From contig CATLJA010000014.1 in NCBI GenBank assembly GCA_949959305.1, positions 1-32,179 of the forward strand: 32,179 nt of DNA, given 5' to 3'. Numbering within the stretch: position 1 is the stretch's first letter; every line of letters starts with the position of its first letter. This document shows, piece by piece, positions 7,030 through 13,777 of the stretch. Made by a program: the position numbers and the translations under genes. This stretch comes from an uncultured Oscillibacter sp. (lineage in GTDB: Bacteria; Bacillota; Clostridia; Oscillospirales; Oscillospiraceae). Under the pieces are notes generated by a model. The model was not told the DNA's origin and did no database searches. It saw only the letters and a list, made by a program, of their open reading frames with translations.

Positions 7030-8035
7030 GAAAAAGAGCGGGTCCGGGTTCCAAATGGGAACCCTGCTGGCCCTGGTAATCATGTGCGTGGTTTTGTCCA
7101 TCGCGAACTCCAACTTCTACAGCTACGCAAACCTTATGGGCATTCTGAAGCAGACGGCCTTCAACGCCTTCCTGGCGGTGGGCATGCTGCTGTGCCTGAT
7201 CACTGCGGGCATCGACCTGTCCGTGGGCGCCAACGCCGTGTTCTGCGCCTGCGTCATGGGCGCTATGAACAAGGCGGGCGTCGGAAGCGGCGTTTTGATG
7301 ATGATCGTGGCCATCGTGGCCGGCGGCGTGATGGGCTTCATCAACGGCACGCTGCTGACCCGGCTGCACCTGCCCCATCCCTTCGTGTCCACCCTGGGCA
7401 TGAAGAACGTCCTCTGGGGCATGGCCCTGCTGGTCACCGGCAGTCAAATTGTCAACAACTTCCCCGAGTCCGTCCAGTTCCTGGGCAAGTCCACCATCAA
7501 CGGCTTCCCGGTGAGCTTCATCGTGGTCATCATCTTGTACGTCATCATGCACCTCTTCCTGAGCCGGACGGCGCTGGGCCGGTCCATCTACTGCGCCGGC
7601 GGCAACATGGAGGCCACCCGCCTCTCCGGCATCAACACCGCCAACGTGCTGACCTTCTGCTACACCATGTCCGGCGTCATGGCGGCCCTGGGCGGCATCG
7701 TCTCCGTGGGCCGGTCCGGCATCTGCAACGGCGCCAACGCGAATCTCCCCTATGACACGGACGCCATCGCGGCCTGCATCATTGGCGGCGCGTCCTTCAC
7801 CGGCGGCAAGGGCACCATGATCGGCACCATGCTGGGCGCCCTGATCATCGCGGTCCTCCGCAACGGCTTCGCCCTGATGTCCATCGACTCCGCGGGCCAG
7901 AACATCGTCCTGGGCCTGGTCATCATCCTGGCGGTCTTCATGGACGTGGTCCGGGCCGGCGTGGAGGCGAAGAACCGCCGCATGGCCGCCGCCGCCAAGC
8001 AGGAGGCCGAGGAGAAAGAGAAGGTCGCGAAGTAA
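7022..8035 (+). CDS. sugar ABC transporter permease (RbsC/MglC type)
   Basis: 337 residues from ATG 7022, with GGGAGGT upstream inside the ATPase gene. It is a polytopic membrane protein with the BPD_transp_2 family pattern: ITAGIDLSVGAN near residue 60, TLGMKNVLWG, an ALGRSIYCAGGNMEATRLSGI loop that contacts the ATPase, and IIGGASFTGGKGTMIGTMLGA near residue 245. A lysine/glutamate-rich tail is cytoplasmic. It forms the importer channel, probably as a homodimer. It overlaps the next gene by one base (TAATG), so all three last genes of the operon are tightly coupled. Confidence 0.94.
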   Translation: MTKKKSGSGFQMGTLLALVIMCVVLSIANSNFYSYANLMGILKQTAFNAFLAVGMLLCLITAGIDLSVGANAVFCACVMGAMNKAGVGSGVLMMIVAIVAGGVMGFINGTLLTRLHLPHPFVSTLGMKNVLWGMALLVTGSQIVNNFPESVQFLGKSTINGFPVSFIVVIILYVIMHLFLSRTALGRSIYCAGGNMEATRLSGINTANVLTFCYTMSGVMAALGGIVSVGRSGICNGANANLPYDTDAIAACIIGGASFTGGKGTMIGTMLGALIIAVLRNGFALMSIDSAGQNIVLGLVIILAVFMDVVRAGVEAKNRRMAAAAKQEAEEKEKVAK

Positions 8036-9051
8036 TGGAAAAGCTGAAAATCGGCGTGGTTGGCCTGGGCCGCCTGGGCCGGGTCCACGCGCAGAACATC
8101 CGGTATAAAATCCCCGGGGCGGAGCTGACGGCGGCCTGCTCCATCGTTCCCGCCGAGCTGGAATACGCCAAAAACGAGCTGGGCGTTGCCGACGTTTACA
8201 CGGACTACAAGGAGATGCTGGCCAAGGCGGACATCGGCGCGGTGGTCATCGTCACCACCTCCAGCGAGCACTGCTGGCAGATTGAGGCCGCCCTGGACGC
8301 GGGGAAGCACGTCTTCTCCGAAAAGCCCCTGGGCGTGGATGTGGCCCAGTGCAGGCAGGCGGAGGCCGCCGTGGAGCGGCACCCGGAGCTGACCTTCATG
8401 CTGGGCTTCATGCGGCGCTACGACAAATCCTACGCCTATGCCAAGCAGAAGATTGCGGAGGGGGCCATCGGCACGCCCTACCTGGTGAAGGCCACCGGCA
8501 TCGACCCGGAGGCGTTCGTGGACGGGGCCATCCGTTTCGCCAAAACCTCCGGCGGCATCTTCCTGGACATGGCCATTCACGACATCGACCTGATGCGCTG
8601 GTTCCTGGGCTGCGAGGCCACGGAGGTTTACGCCATGGGCTCTACCTTCAAGCACCCGGAGTTCAGGGAAGCCGGAGACGACGAGACCGGCGTGGCCGTC
8701 TACAAGTTTGAAAACGGCGCCATGGGCATGATCCATGTGGGCCGGACGGCCCCCTACGGCTACCACGTGGAAACCGAAATCGTGGGCACCGAGGGCACCA
8801 TCCGCATCTCCGCCGTTCCCGAGAAGAACCAGGCCCGGCTGTACAACACAAACGGCGTGTGCGCCGAGTGCGTGGGCTCCTTCCCGGAGCGGTTCGAGGA
8901 GGCGTACCTCACCGAGGTCCAGGAGTTCGTGGACTGCGTCCTGAAGGGCCGGACACCCGGCGTCAGCGTCTACGACGGCACCAAGTCCACCGCCATCGGC
9001 TATGCCACCACCGAGGCGTGGAAAACCGGAAAGGCCGTGAAAATCGGATAA
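8035..9051 (+). CDS. iolG: Gfo/Idh/MocA oxidoreductase, inositol 2-dehydrogenase-like
   Basis: 338 residues. The N-terminal Rossmann domain has GVVGLGRLGRVHAQNI (about 7-22) and the family EKP motif (SEKPLG, about residues 95-100). The catalytic region includes GFMRRYD and GGIFLDMAIHDIDLMRW, with the His/Asp pair expected for the catalytic site. The C-terminal half matches IolG-type enzymes in GYHVETEIVGTEGTIRI and RFEEAYLTEVQEFVD. The expected reaction is NAD-dependent oxidation of myo-inositol to scyllo-inosose. Its place as last gene of a sugar uptake operon argues the transported substrate is inositol or a related polyol. Other sugar alcohols or sugars remain possible. Confidence 0.82.
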   Translation: MEKLKIGVVGLGRLGRVHAQNIRYKIPGAELTAACSIVPAELEYAKNELGVADVYTDYKEMLAKADIGAVVIVTTSSEHCWQIEAALDAGKHVFSEKPLGVDVAQCRQAEAAVERHPELTFMLGFMRRYDKSYAYAKQKIAEGAIGTPYLVKATGIDPEAFVDGAIRFAKTSGGIFLDMAIHDIDLMRWFLGCEATEVYAMGSTFKHPEFREAGDDETGVAVYKFENGAMGMIHVGRTAPYGYHVETEIVGTEGTIRISAVPEKNQARLYNTNGVCAECVGSFPERFEEAYLTEVQEFVDCVLKGRTPGVSVYDGTKSTAIGYATTEAWKTGKAVKIG

Positions 9052-9056
9052 GGCCG

Positions 9057-9093
9057 GAAAATCCGGCGGGTGTTCTCACCCGCCGGATTTTTG
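9057..9093 (+). terminator. terminator of the sugar uptake operon
   Basis: AAATCCGGCGGGTG / CACCCGCCGGATTT stem with TTCT loop (9058-9090) followed by Ts, directly after the iolG-like stop. Confidence 0.92.
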
Positions 9094-9126
9094 CGCCGGA
9101 CGCTCCGAAAATATTCATGGCAAAGA

Positions 9127-9162
9127 AAAGCTCCCGGAACCGTTGAGGCTCCAGGAGCTTTG
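9127..9162 (-). terminator. terminator of the tRNA operon
   Basis: On the minus strand AAAGCTCC..GGAGCC / GGTTCC..GGAGCTTT with a TCAAC loop, then TCTTT, just after the Lys tRNA. Confidence 0.8.
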
Positions 9163-9238
9163 TGGTGACCCGGCGGGGATTCGAACCCCGGACCCACTGC
9201 TTAAAAGGCAGTTGCTCTGCCGACTGAGCTACCGGGTC
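9163..9238 (-). tRNA. tRNA-Lys (anticodon UUU)
   Basis: 76 bases with encoded CCA. Acceptor GACCCGG/CCGGGTC with discriminator A, anticodon stem ACTGC/GCAGT around loop CTTTTAA, T arm CGGGG-TTCGAAT-CCCCG. All stems pair. It is last in the five-tRNA transcript. Confidence 0.96.
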
Positions 9239-9307
9239 ATGCCGTCAGAAAACTCTCGTCCCCGTCCCCCCCAGGGGAGCAGGGCTGCGCGAAGGGAATT
9301 TCAGAGC

Positions 9308-9382
9308 TGGCAGGGACGGCTGGACTCGAACCAGCGCATGAGGGAGTCAAAGTCCCTTGCCTTACCGCTTGGCTACGTCCCC
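9308..9382 (-). tRNA. tRNA-Gln (anticodon UUG)
   Basis: 75 bases with encoded CCA. Acceptor GGGGACG/CGTCCCT, where base pair 1-72 is a G-U wobble; anticodon stem AGGGA/TCCCT around CTTTGAC; T arm GCTGG-TTCGAGT-CCAGC. The weak first pair is a usual feature of glutamine tRNAs. Confidence 0.95.
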
Positions 9383-9434
9383 GTGTTGGAAATAAGCGCG
9401 GGGACCGGGGAAAAGCCCCGATCCCCTGCTTTTG

Positions 9435-9511
<77 letters not shown>

Positions 9512-9558
9512 CACATATCCATTCTCAGGCCCGCTTGACGAACGCCCAAAGGAGAGTT

Positions 9559-9635
9559 TGGCACGCCAGAAGGGACTCGAACCCCTGGCCTACTGCTTAG
9601 AAGGCAGTTGCTCTATCCGGCTGAGCTACTGGCGC
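9559..9635 (-). tRNA. tRNA-Arg (anticodon UCU)
   Basis: 77 bases with encoded CCA. Acceptor GCGCCAG/CTGGCGT (first pair G-U), anticodon stem ACTGC/GCAGT around CTTCTAA, T arm AGGGG-TTCGAGT-CCCTT. It decodes AGA/AGG. Confidence 0.95.
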
Positions 9636-9644
9636 GAATTTGGA

Positions 9645-9719
9645 TGGAGCAGGTGACGAGAATCGAACTCGCATCCCCAGCTTGGAAGGCTGGTGCCCTG
9701 ACCATTGTGCTACACCTGC
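9645..9719 (-). tRNA. tRNA-Gly (anticodon UCC)
   Basis: 75 bases with encoded CCA. Acceptor GCAGGTG/CACCTGC, discriminator U, anticodon stem CCAGC/GCTGG around CTTCCAA. The D stem GCAC/GGGC has an A-G mismatch at 12-23. It is first in the tRNA transcript. Confidence 0.95.
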
Positions 9720-9771
9720 ATGGACCTTGGCCGCAAGGTTTTGGGCCTCCCTGGAAATCGTCAGCTTGGAT

Positions 9772-9800
9772 ATGATACCATGAAATCCCGCCGCTGTCAA
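9772..9800 (-). promoter_or_regulatory. tRNA operon promoter
   Basis: Minus strand: consensus TTGACA (9795-9800), exactly 17 bases, TATCAT (9772-9777), about 50 bases before the Gly tRNA. This is the strongest sigma-A promoter in the window, as expected for stable RNA. Confidence 0.9.
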
Positions 9801-9841
9801 GCGGTCTTGGGCGGTTTTTCCGCAAAATTTCGGAATTTTTT

Positions 9842-10465
9842 CTACCGTCCCAGCTCCAGAAGGGCCCCCAGCAGCCGCCGCCCCAGGGCGCGGTCCCCCA
9901 GCCGCTCCGGATGCCACTGCACCGCCCAAACCGGCAGCCTCCGGTGGCACAGGGCCTCGATTACGCCGTCCTCCGCCCACTGGACGGCCCGGAGGCCGCC
10001 GCCAAGACGGTCCGCCGCCTGGTGGTGGGCGCTGTTGACGTTCAGCCGCCCGCCGCACAGGGGCAGCAGGGGAGAAGGGGCGCTCCCCGCGCCGTGAATC
10101 CGGTCCCCGTCCGCCCAGGCGCCGTGGCCCGGAACGTCCTGGGCCAGGGTTCCGCCGAAGAAGACGTTGATGGCCTGAAGTCCCCGGCAGATTCCCAATA
10201 CCGGCTTTTTCGCGGCGGTAAACTCCTCAAGCAGCCGAAGCTCCGCCTCGTCCCGCTCCGGCTCCAGGTTCCGGGAGGCGGTATTTTTCCGCCCGTAGCG
10301 CCAGGGCTCCAGGTCTCCGCCCCCGGGAAGGAGCAGGGCGTCCCACCGCAGGGCCTGGCCTGCCGCGGCGTCTCCGAACACCGCCCGGGCCCCGGCGTCC
10401 TCCACCATACGCCGGTAATTGGCGAAGCGCTCCGGCCCGCCCCAGATGTAAACCGTCTTCCTCAT
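9842..10465 (-). CDS. class I glutamine amidotransferase-like (peptidase C26, gamma-glutamyl hydrolase type)
   Basis: 207 residues from ATG 10465 behind GAAGGAGGG. The catalytic triad is visible: nucleophile C93 in GICRGLQ, and H185 with E187 in VQWHPE near the end. LLPGGGDLEP near residues 45-53 matches the oxyanion/loop motif of the PuuD family, which hydrolyses gamma-glutamyl-gamma-aminobutyrate or related gamma-glutamyl amides. It is shorter than PuuD (about 250), so the N-terminal region is trimmed. No polyamine genes are near, so the substrate is unknown. It is expressed alone, opposite in direction to the next gene. Confidence 0.85.
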   Translation of the reverse strand: MRKTVYIWGGPERFANYRRMVEDAGARAVFGDAAAGQALRWDALLLPGGGDLEPWRYGRKNTASRNLEPERDEAELRLLEEFTAAKKPVLGICRGLQAINVFFGGTLAQDVPGHGAWADGDRIHGAGSAPSPLLPLCGGRLNVNSAHHQAADRLGGGLRAVQWAEDGVIEALCHRRLPVWAVQWHPERLGDRALGRRLLGALLELGR

Positions 10466-10528
10466 GCGCCGCCCTCCTTCACGCTCTCCCGCCAGCCTAT
10501 GCGGAGGAAGATTTTTGGGTTACAGATA

Positions 10529-10557
10529 TTGACTTGCGGGACGCTTCGTAGTATGAT
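10529..10557 (+). promoter_or_regulatory. promoter of the DUF4352-like lipoprotein
   Basis: TTGACT (10529-10534), 17-base spacer, TATGAT (10552-10557). It leaves a leader of about 105 bases in the 203-base gap, in which no other element is evident. Confidence 0.78.
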
Positions 10558-10668
10558 TTCCCTGTGCTGTGAAACGCCCGGTCTACCCCTGCGGGCAAGC
10601 GTTCCCCAGGAGCTCCGCCGCCTCCACAGCGAACAAAACCAAGAACACAGAATGGGGGATATCCTAAG

Positions 10669-11292
10669 ATGAAAAGACTGCTTTCCTTGACCATGGCGCT
10701 TCTGCTGATTTTGACCCTGGCCGCCTGCGGCGGCGGCCCCGGCTCCGGCGGTTCGAGTTCCGGCGGTTCCAGCTCCAGCGGCTCCGGTTCCGGCGGTTCC
10801 GGCTCCAGCGGCGCCGGCAGCGGCGACGTCCGGGCGGAGGACGGCTACGCCGAGGCCCGCATCGGCGATGTGGTGCATTCCTATTTCATGGACTTCACCG
10901 TCAACAGCGCCTACACCACCTCCGATTACAACGGCCACACCGCCCCGGAGGGCATGAAGGTGCTGGTGGTGGAAATGACCATCAAGAACACCTTTAGCGA
11001 GACCCTTCCCATGTACGACGACGACTTCCAGGGCCAGTGGAGCGCCAGCGCCGAAACCGGGGAGTTCGCCTGGCCCATCACCGAGGGCGAGGACGGCAGC
11101 GACCTGGACACCGTGTGCGACGAGCAGCTTCCCGCTACATACGAGCTGGCGGTCAACGAGTCCCGCACCGGGACCCTGGTCTTTGACGTGCCTGCGGACG
11201 AGAAGGACTTCTCCGTCTCCCACTTGGAGCTGTTTGACGACGACAGCGAGGGAGATACCTTCTTCGTGTTCTTTACCGCCGAGGAGCGGTAA
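10669..11292 (+). CDS. DUF4352-like lipoprotein
   Basis: 207 residues from ATG 10669 behind GGGGGAT. A lipoprotein signal peptide ends in LAAC with the lipidated cysteine at C20. Residues about 21-52 are an almost pure Gly/Ser linker, encoded by repeated ggttcc/agc codons. The remaining domain begins IGDVVHSYFMDFTVNSA and continues GMKVLVVEMTIKNT and TGTLVFDVPADEKDF, the immunoglobulin-like pattern of DUF4352/Telokin-like lipoproteins. It would sit on the outer face of the membrane; function unknown. It is monocistronic, with its own promoter and a strong terminator. Confidence 0.82.
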   Translation: MKRLLSLTMALLLILTLAACGGGPGSGGSSSGGSSSSGSGSGGSGSSGAGSGDVRAEDGYAEARIGDVVHSYFMDFTVNSAYTTSDYNGHTAPEGMKVLVVEMTIKNTFSETLPMYDDDFQGQWSASAETGEFAWPITEGEDGSDLDTVCDEQLPATYELAVNESRTGTLVFDVPADEKDFSVSHLELFDDDSEGDTFFVFFTAEER

Positions 11293-11332
11293 GCGGCGGC
11301 CGCCTCTATACAGTTTTTCAGAAAAAGCGCAA

Positions 11333-11566
11333 TCAGGAGAGGACTTCGTAAGGAAGTCCTCTCCTTAATTTTCGCCAAGGCAGCCGACAGAAGAAATTTT
11401 TCTCAACGCGGAGGGATATTTCCGGCCAGCTCAAAGCCGAAAACCAGAAGGAATGGGCTGGACGGATGAATAATCCCAACGCCCGGGCAATAGGAATTGT
11501 AAACGGCAAATTGCGTTTGACTGACAGGGCGCACAGGCGCAGTTCCAGTAGCTGCGCCTGATTCAC
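11333..11566 (-). CDS. small ORF of the element, fused at its end to the displaced cwlJ tail
   Basis: 77 residues from GTG 11566; its GTG overlaps the stop of the 43-residue ORF (GTGA at 11563-11566), so it is probably translated by coupling. Residues 1-65 (beginning MNQAQLLELRLCALSVK) belong to the putative element and match no family I recognise. The last 12 residues, from the KL of KLRRG, are encoded at and left of the repeat CTTAATTT. They look like the 3' end of the interrupted cwlJ-like gene, and the final codons run through the terminator hairpin. It may be a real small protein, a candidate excision factor, or a chance frame. Confidence 0.4.
   Translation of the reverse strand: MNQAQLLELRLCALSVKRNLPFTIPIARALGLFIRPAHSFWFSALSWPEISLRVEKNFFCRLPWRKLRRGLPYEVLS
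11335..11372 (+). terminator. terminator of the lipoprotein gene
   Basis: Stem AGGAGAGGACTTC / GAAGTCCTCTCCT (11335-11365) with a GTAAG loop, then TAATTTT. The 3' part overlaps the left repeat of the putative element. Confidence 0.88.
11364..11371. repeat. left candidate attachment core of the element
   Basis: CTTAATTT, identical to 13230-13237. On the minus strand it reads AAA TTA AG in phase with the ORF that ends at 11333. Confidence 0.45.
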
Positions 11567-11694
11567 GCTTCCTCCGGCTTTGTCGGAACGGGATGGACGT
11601 CGGCCTCAAAGCCGATTTGCTCCAAGCCCTTACCGTAGAGAAATTGGAGCGCTCTTGTAAAAAGGTCGTTTTCCGCAGGGCTGATGTATTCCAT
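11563..11694 (-). CDS. 43-residue small protein of the element, unknown function
   Basis: Starts at ATG 11694 with GGGAGGGG upstream, a good ribosome binding site that decides the start; a longer frame to 11787 lacks one. The product begins MEYISPAENDLF and is acidic at its ends with an amphipathic LFTRALQFLYGKGLEQ stretch that could be a helix. Not recognised as a known family. It is transcribed away from the recombinase gene, and its stop overlaps the following small ORF by four bases. Small proteins beside serine recombinases sometimes control the direction of recombination; that role is only a possibility here. Confidence 0.5.
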   Translation of the reverse strand: MEYISPAENDLFTRALQFLYGKGLEQIGFEADVHPVPTKPEEA

Positions 11695-11873
11695 AAAATC
11701 CCCTCCCGGGGCAATTCTATGTTTCGGGGCATGTACACTTGCGCTCCGGCTCCAAGCTCCGTTCGGCCCGTTCCCGCCGTTCTCCAATTCTCAAAGCCAC
11801 GCCTTATCGGGCGGATTGGCCTTGCCGCATTTAACATCCGCCTGTGTTCACAGCCGGCGGGAAAGGAGGCCCC

Positions 11874-13211
11874 ATGAAGCGCGTCGCGCTATACGTCCGC
11901 GTCTCCACGGCGGAGCAGTCCATTCACGGCCTGTCCCTGGAGACGCAGCAGGCCAGCCTGGAGGAGTGGGCAAAGCGGGAACAGGCAGAAATTGCGGGGC
12001 GGTACATAGACCCCGGTATTTCCGCGCGGAAAAAAGCCTCCAAGCGTCCCGGCCTCCAGCGGATGCTGGAAGACGTGCGGGCCGGGAAAATCGACCTGAT
12101 TGTGTTCACCAAGCTGGATCGGTGGTTCCGCAATGTCGGCGAGTACTACAAGGTCCAGGAGGTTCTGGAGCAGTATCATGTGGACTGGAAAACCATTTAC
12201 GAGGACTACGACACCTCCACCGCCGCCGGCCGCCTGAAAATCAACATTATGCTTTCCGTAGCCCAGGACGAGGCGGACCGGACCAGCGAGCGAATCAAGG
12301 TCGTCTTCGACGCCAAGCGGGAACGGCGGGAGCCTCTTACCGGGAACTGTCCCACCGGCTACCGCATTGAGGGCAGGAAGCTGCTCAAGGACGAGGAGAC
12401 CCGGGAAGCCGTCGCGGCGTTCTTCCAAAAGTTTCTGGCCTCCGGCTCCGTCAGCGAGGCCCGGGCCCTGGCCTGGGAGGAGCACCGCCTCCGCATTGAA
12501 TACCAGCTTGCCAGCAAGATGCTGGGCAGTCCCGTCTATTACGGCTTCTACTACGGCGTGCCCGATATGTGCCCGCCCTATATCACGAAGGACGAGTTCG
12601 AAAAAATCCAGGCTTTGCGGAAAAGGACGGTGCGCAAGGCGAAGGACTCCCGGGTATATCTCTTTTCCGGCCTGACCGTCTGCGGAGCGTGCGGCTGCCG
12701 GATGGGCGGGCGGACCAACAAGCGGGGCGGGACCGCCTTCTATAACTGCCCCGGCCGGTATATCCGCAGAACCTGCGGCAGCAGCGTGAACCTCTCCGAG
12801 CGAAAAATCGAGCGATACATTATGGAAACCATAGACGGAAAACTGTCCCAATACAAGATTGATTTCAGCCGCCTGCGGAGCACCACGCGGGGGAGAAACT
12901 GCCAGGCGGAGATATCCGCCGTCAAAACCAAGCTCTCCCGGCTGAAGGACCTCTATTTGAACGAGTTGCTCTCCCTGGAGGAGTACCGGAGGGACCAGGA
13001 GCCGCTGAGGGCGCGGCTTGCGGAGCTGGCCGAAGAGGCCGGGTCCATGGAAGCGCCGGACTTCGGCAGGGCCGAAGCCCTTTTGTCCCGGGGCTGGCAG
13101 TCTGCCTGCGAGGGCCTGAGTCCGCTCAGCCGCCGGGACTTCTGGAGAATCCTAATCAAAGAAATCCGCATCTTTCCGGACCGGAGGATAGAGTATGATT
13201 TGGCGCTGTAA
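11874..13211 (+). CDS. large serine recombinase (site-specific integrase/excisionase)
   Basis: 445 residues from ATG 11874 behind GGAAAGGAGG. The resolvase catalytic domain starts YVRVSTAEQ with nucleophile S11, then continues with IVFTKLDRWFRN (77-88) and SVAQDEADRTSERIK (128-142). A recombinase domain follows around 155-255, then a zinc ribbon with C270, C273, C292 and C301, a coiled-coil stretch about 345-395, and a C-terminal domain. It is at the short end for large serine recombinases (SpoIVCA/TndX type). It would cut and rejoin short attachment sites to integrate or excise its element. The gene ends about 20 bases from the right boundary and lies antisense to the 3' extension of the cwlJ-like frame. 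Confidence 0.93.
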   Translation: MKRVALYVRVSTAEQSIHGLSLETQQASLEEWAKREQAEIAGRYIDPGISARKKASKRPGLQRMLEDVRAGKIDLIVFTKLDRWFRNVGEYYKVQEVLEQYHVDWKTIYEDYDTSTAAGRLKINIMLSVAQDEADRTSERIKVVFDAKRERREPLTGNCPTGYRIEGRKLLKDEETREAVAAFFQKFLASGSVSEARALAWEEHRLRIEYQLASKMLGSPVYYGFYYGVPDMCPPYITKDEFEKIQALRKRTVRKAKDSRVYLFSGLTVCGACGCRMGGRTNKRGGTAFYNCPGRYIRRTCGSSVNLSERKIERYIMETIDGKLSQYKIDFSRLRSTTRGRNCQAEISAVKTKLSRLKDLYLNELLSLEEYRRDQEPLRARLAELAEEAGSMEAPDFGRAEALLSRGWQSACEGLSPLSRRDFWRILIKEIRIFPDRRIEYDLAL

Positions 13212-13666
13212 TTTTGGGTCCCCGCATTACTTAATTTATACGCGCCGGTAGGATTATAAAAACAGTGGTCGCCGATGCGGGTCTGCCAATACCCCACGCC
13301 GGTGGGGAAAAAGCTCCGGCACTCGGGGCCGAAGGGGTTATAGAACCAGAGGGACTCCGCCACGTCCGGCAGGCGGTTCCCGGCGATGGCCCAGTCGGCG
13401 ATGTCGTAGTGAATCTGCTCGGGCCGCATGTTGAATATGTTCTGGGGGTTGTAGGCGCCCCCCTCCGTCTCGCTGGCGCAGACGAACTGGTAGGGCTGGA
13501 AGATGATATTTCGGATGCTGCCCTGGCCCACCCGGGCATACTCGCCGCCCCGGGCGTGAACCCGGTTCATCACCACGCCCGCCACGGCCTTCATGCCGTT
13601 CTCCCCCTCGCCGCCCGCCTCGCATTCAATCAGGCGCGCCAGCAGCTCCCGGTCGGAATATGCCAT
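12953..13666 (-). CDS. cwlJ: CwlJ-like spore cortex-lytic hydrolase, 3' end interrupted
   Basis: From ATG 13666 behind AAAGGAGG the frame encodes a Hydrolase_2 (SleB/CwlJ) domain: LLARLIECEAGGEGENGMKA with the catalytic-type glutamate near residue 15, AVAGVVMNRV, NIIFQPYQF, then SLWFYNP and HCFYNPTGAY at about residues 133-143. There is no signal peptide or peptidoglycan-binding domain, as in CwlJ rather than SleB. Normal CwlJ proteins are about 140-150 residues; here the frame continues for about 92 residues past codon 145, antisense to the recombinase gene. That extension is not family sequence. The native part is 13230-13666; the lost tail appears to lie at 11333-11365. CwlJ degrades spore cortex during germination. 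Confidence 0.8.
   Translation of the reverse strand: MAYSDRELLARLIECEAGGEGENGMKAVAGVVMNRVHARGGEYARVGQGSIRNIIFQPYQFVCASETEGGAYNPQNIFNMRPEQIHYDIADWAIAGNRLPDVAESLWFYNPFGPECRSFFPTGVGYWQTRIGDHCFYNPTGAYKLSNAGTQNYSAKSYSILRSGKMRISLIRILQKSRRLSGLRPSQADCQPRDKRASALPKSGASMDPASSASSASRALSGSWSLRYSSRESNSFK
13230..13237. repeat. right candidate attachment core of the element
   Basis: CTTAATTT, the second copy of 11364-11371. On the minus strand it covers codons 144-146 of the cwlJ-like gene (AAA TTA AG). Confidence 0.45.
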
Positions 13667-13702
13667 GGTGCATTCCTCCTTTGTCGCTGGTTCATTGTAC
13701 GC

Positions 13703-13738
13703 AAAAGGGAGGCCGCTGGTGACAGCGGCCTCCCTTTT
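13703..13738 (-). terminator. terminator of the glycosyltransferase operon
   Basis: Perfect 16-base arms AAAAGGGAGGCCGCTG / CAGCGGCCTCCCTTTT with a four-base loop, giving A and T runs on both sides. It lies between the glycosyltransferase end (13778) and the cwlJ-like start, and probably insulates the two. Confidence 0.85.
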
Positions 13739-13777
13739 GGAAGGAAGCGGAACCCGCCCAGGGGCGGGCCTCGCCGG

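Larger units (their letters stand above)
11364..13237 (+). mobile_element. small integrative (skin-like) element inserted in the cwlJ-like gene
   Basis: A segment of about 1.87 kb bounded by CTTAATTT at 11364-11371 and 13230-13237. It holds a large serine recombinase near the right end and two small minus-strand ORFs at the left. Read on the minus strand, the repeat (AAATTAAG) is in the same codon phase in the cwlJ-like gene to the right and in the ORF running into the left flank, so joining the flanks restores one reading frame with a stop at 11333. The remainder, 11700-11873, has no gene I can support. Boundaries are inferred from one 8-base match. Confidence 0.55.

Noticed and set aside
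10741..10820. Repeated ggttcc/agc units resembling a tandem repeat
   Set aside because: They encode the Gly/Ser linker of a lipoprotein, a common low-complexity spacer.
11403..11837. 144-residue minus-strand frame in the element
   Set aside because: No ribosome binding site or motif, and it overlaps the better-supported 43-residue ORF in another frame.
11684..12370. Plus-strand frame overlapping the start of the recombinase
   Set aside because: Wrong frame of the recombinase catalytic domain, which itself has a good start and intact motifs.
13680..13700. Sigma-E-like -10 (CGTACAAT on the minus strand) before the cwlJ-like gene
   Set aside because: It matches seven of eight positions, but no acceptable -35 exists at the right distance; the place is taken by the terminator hairpin.
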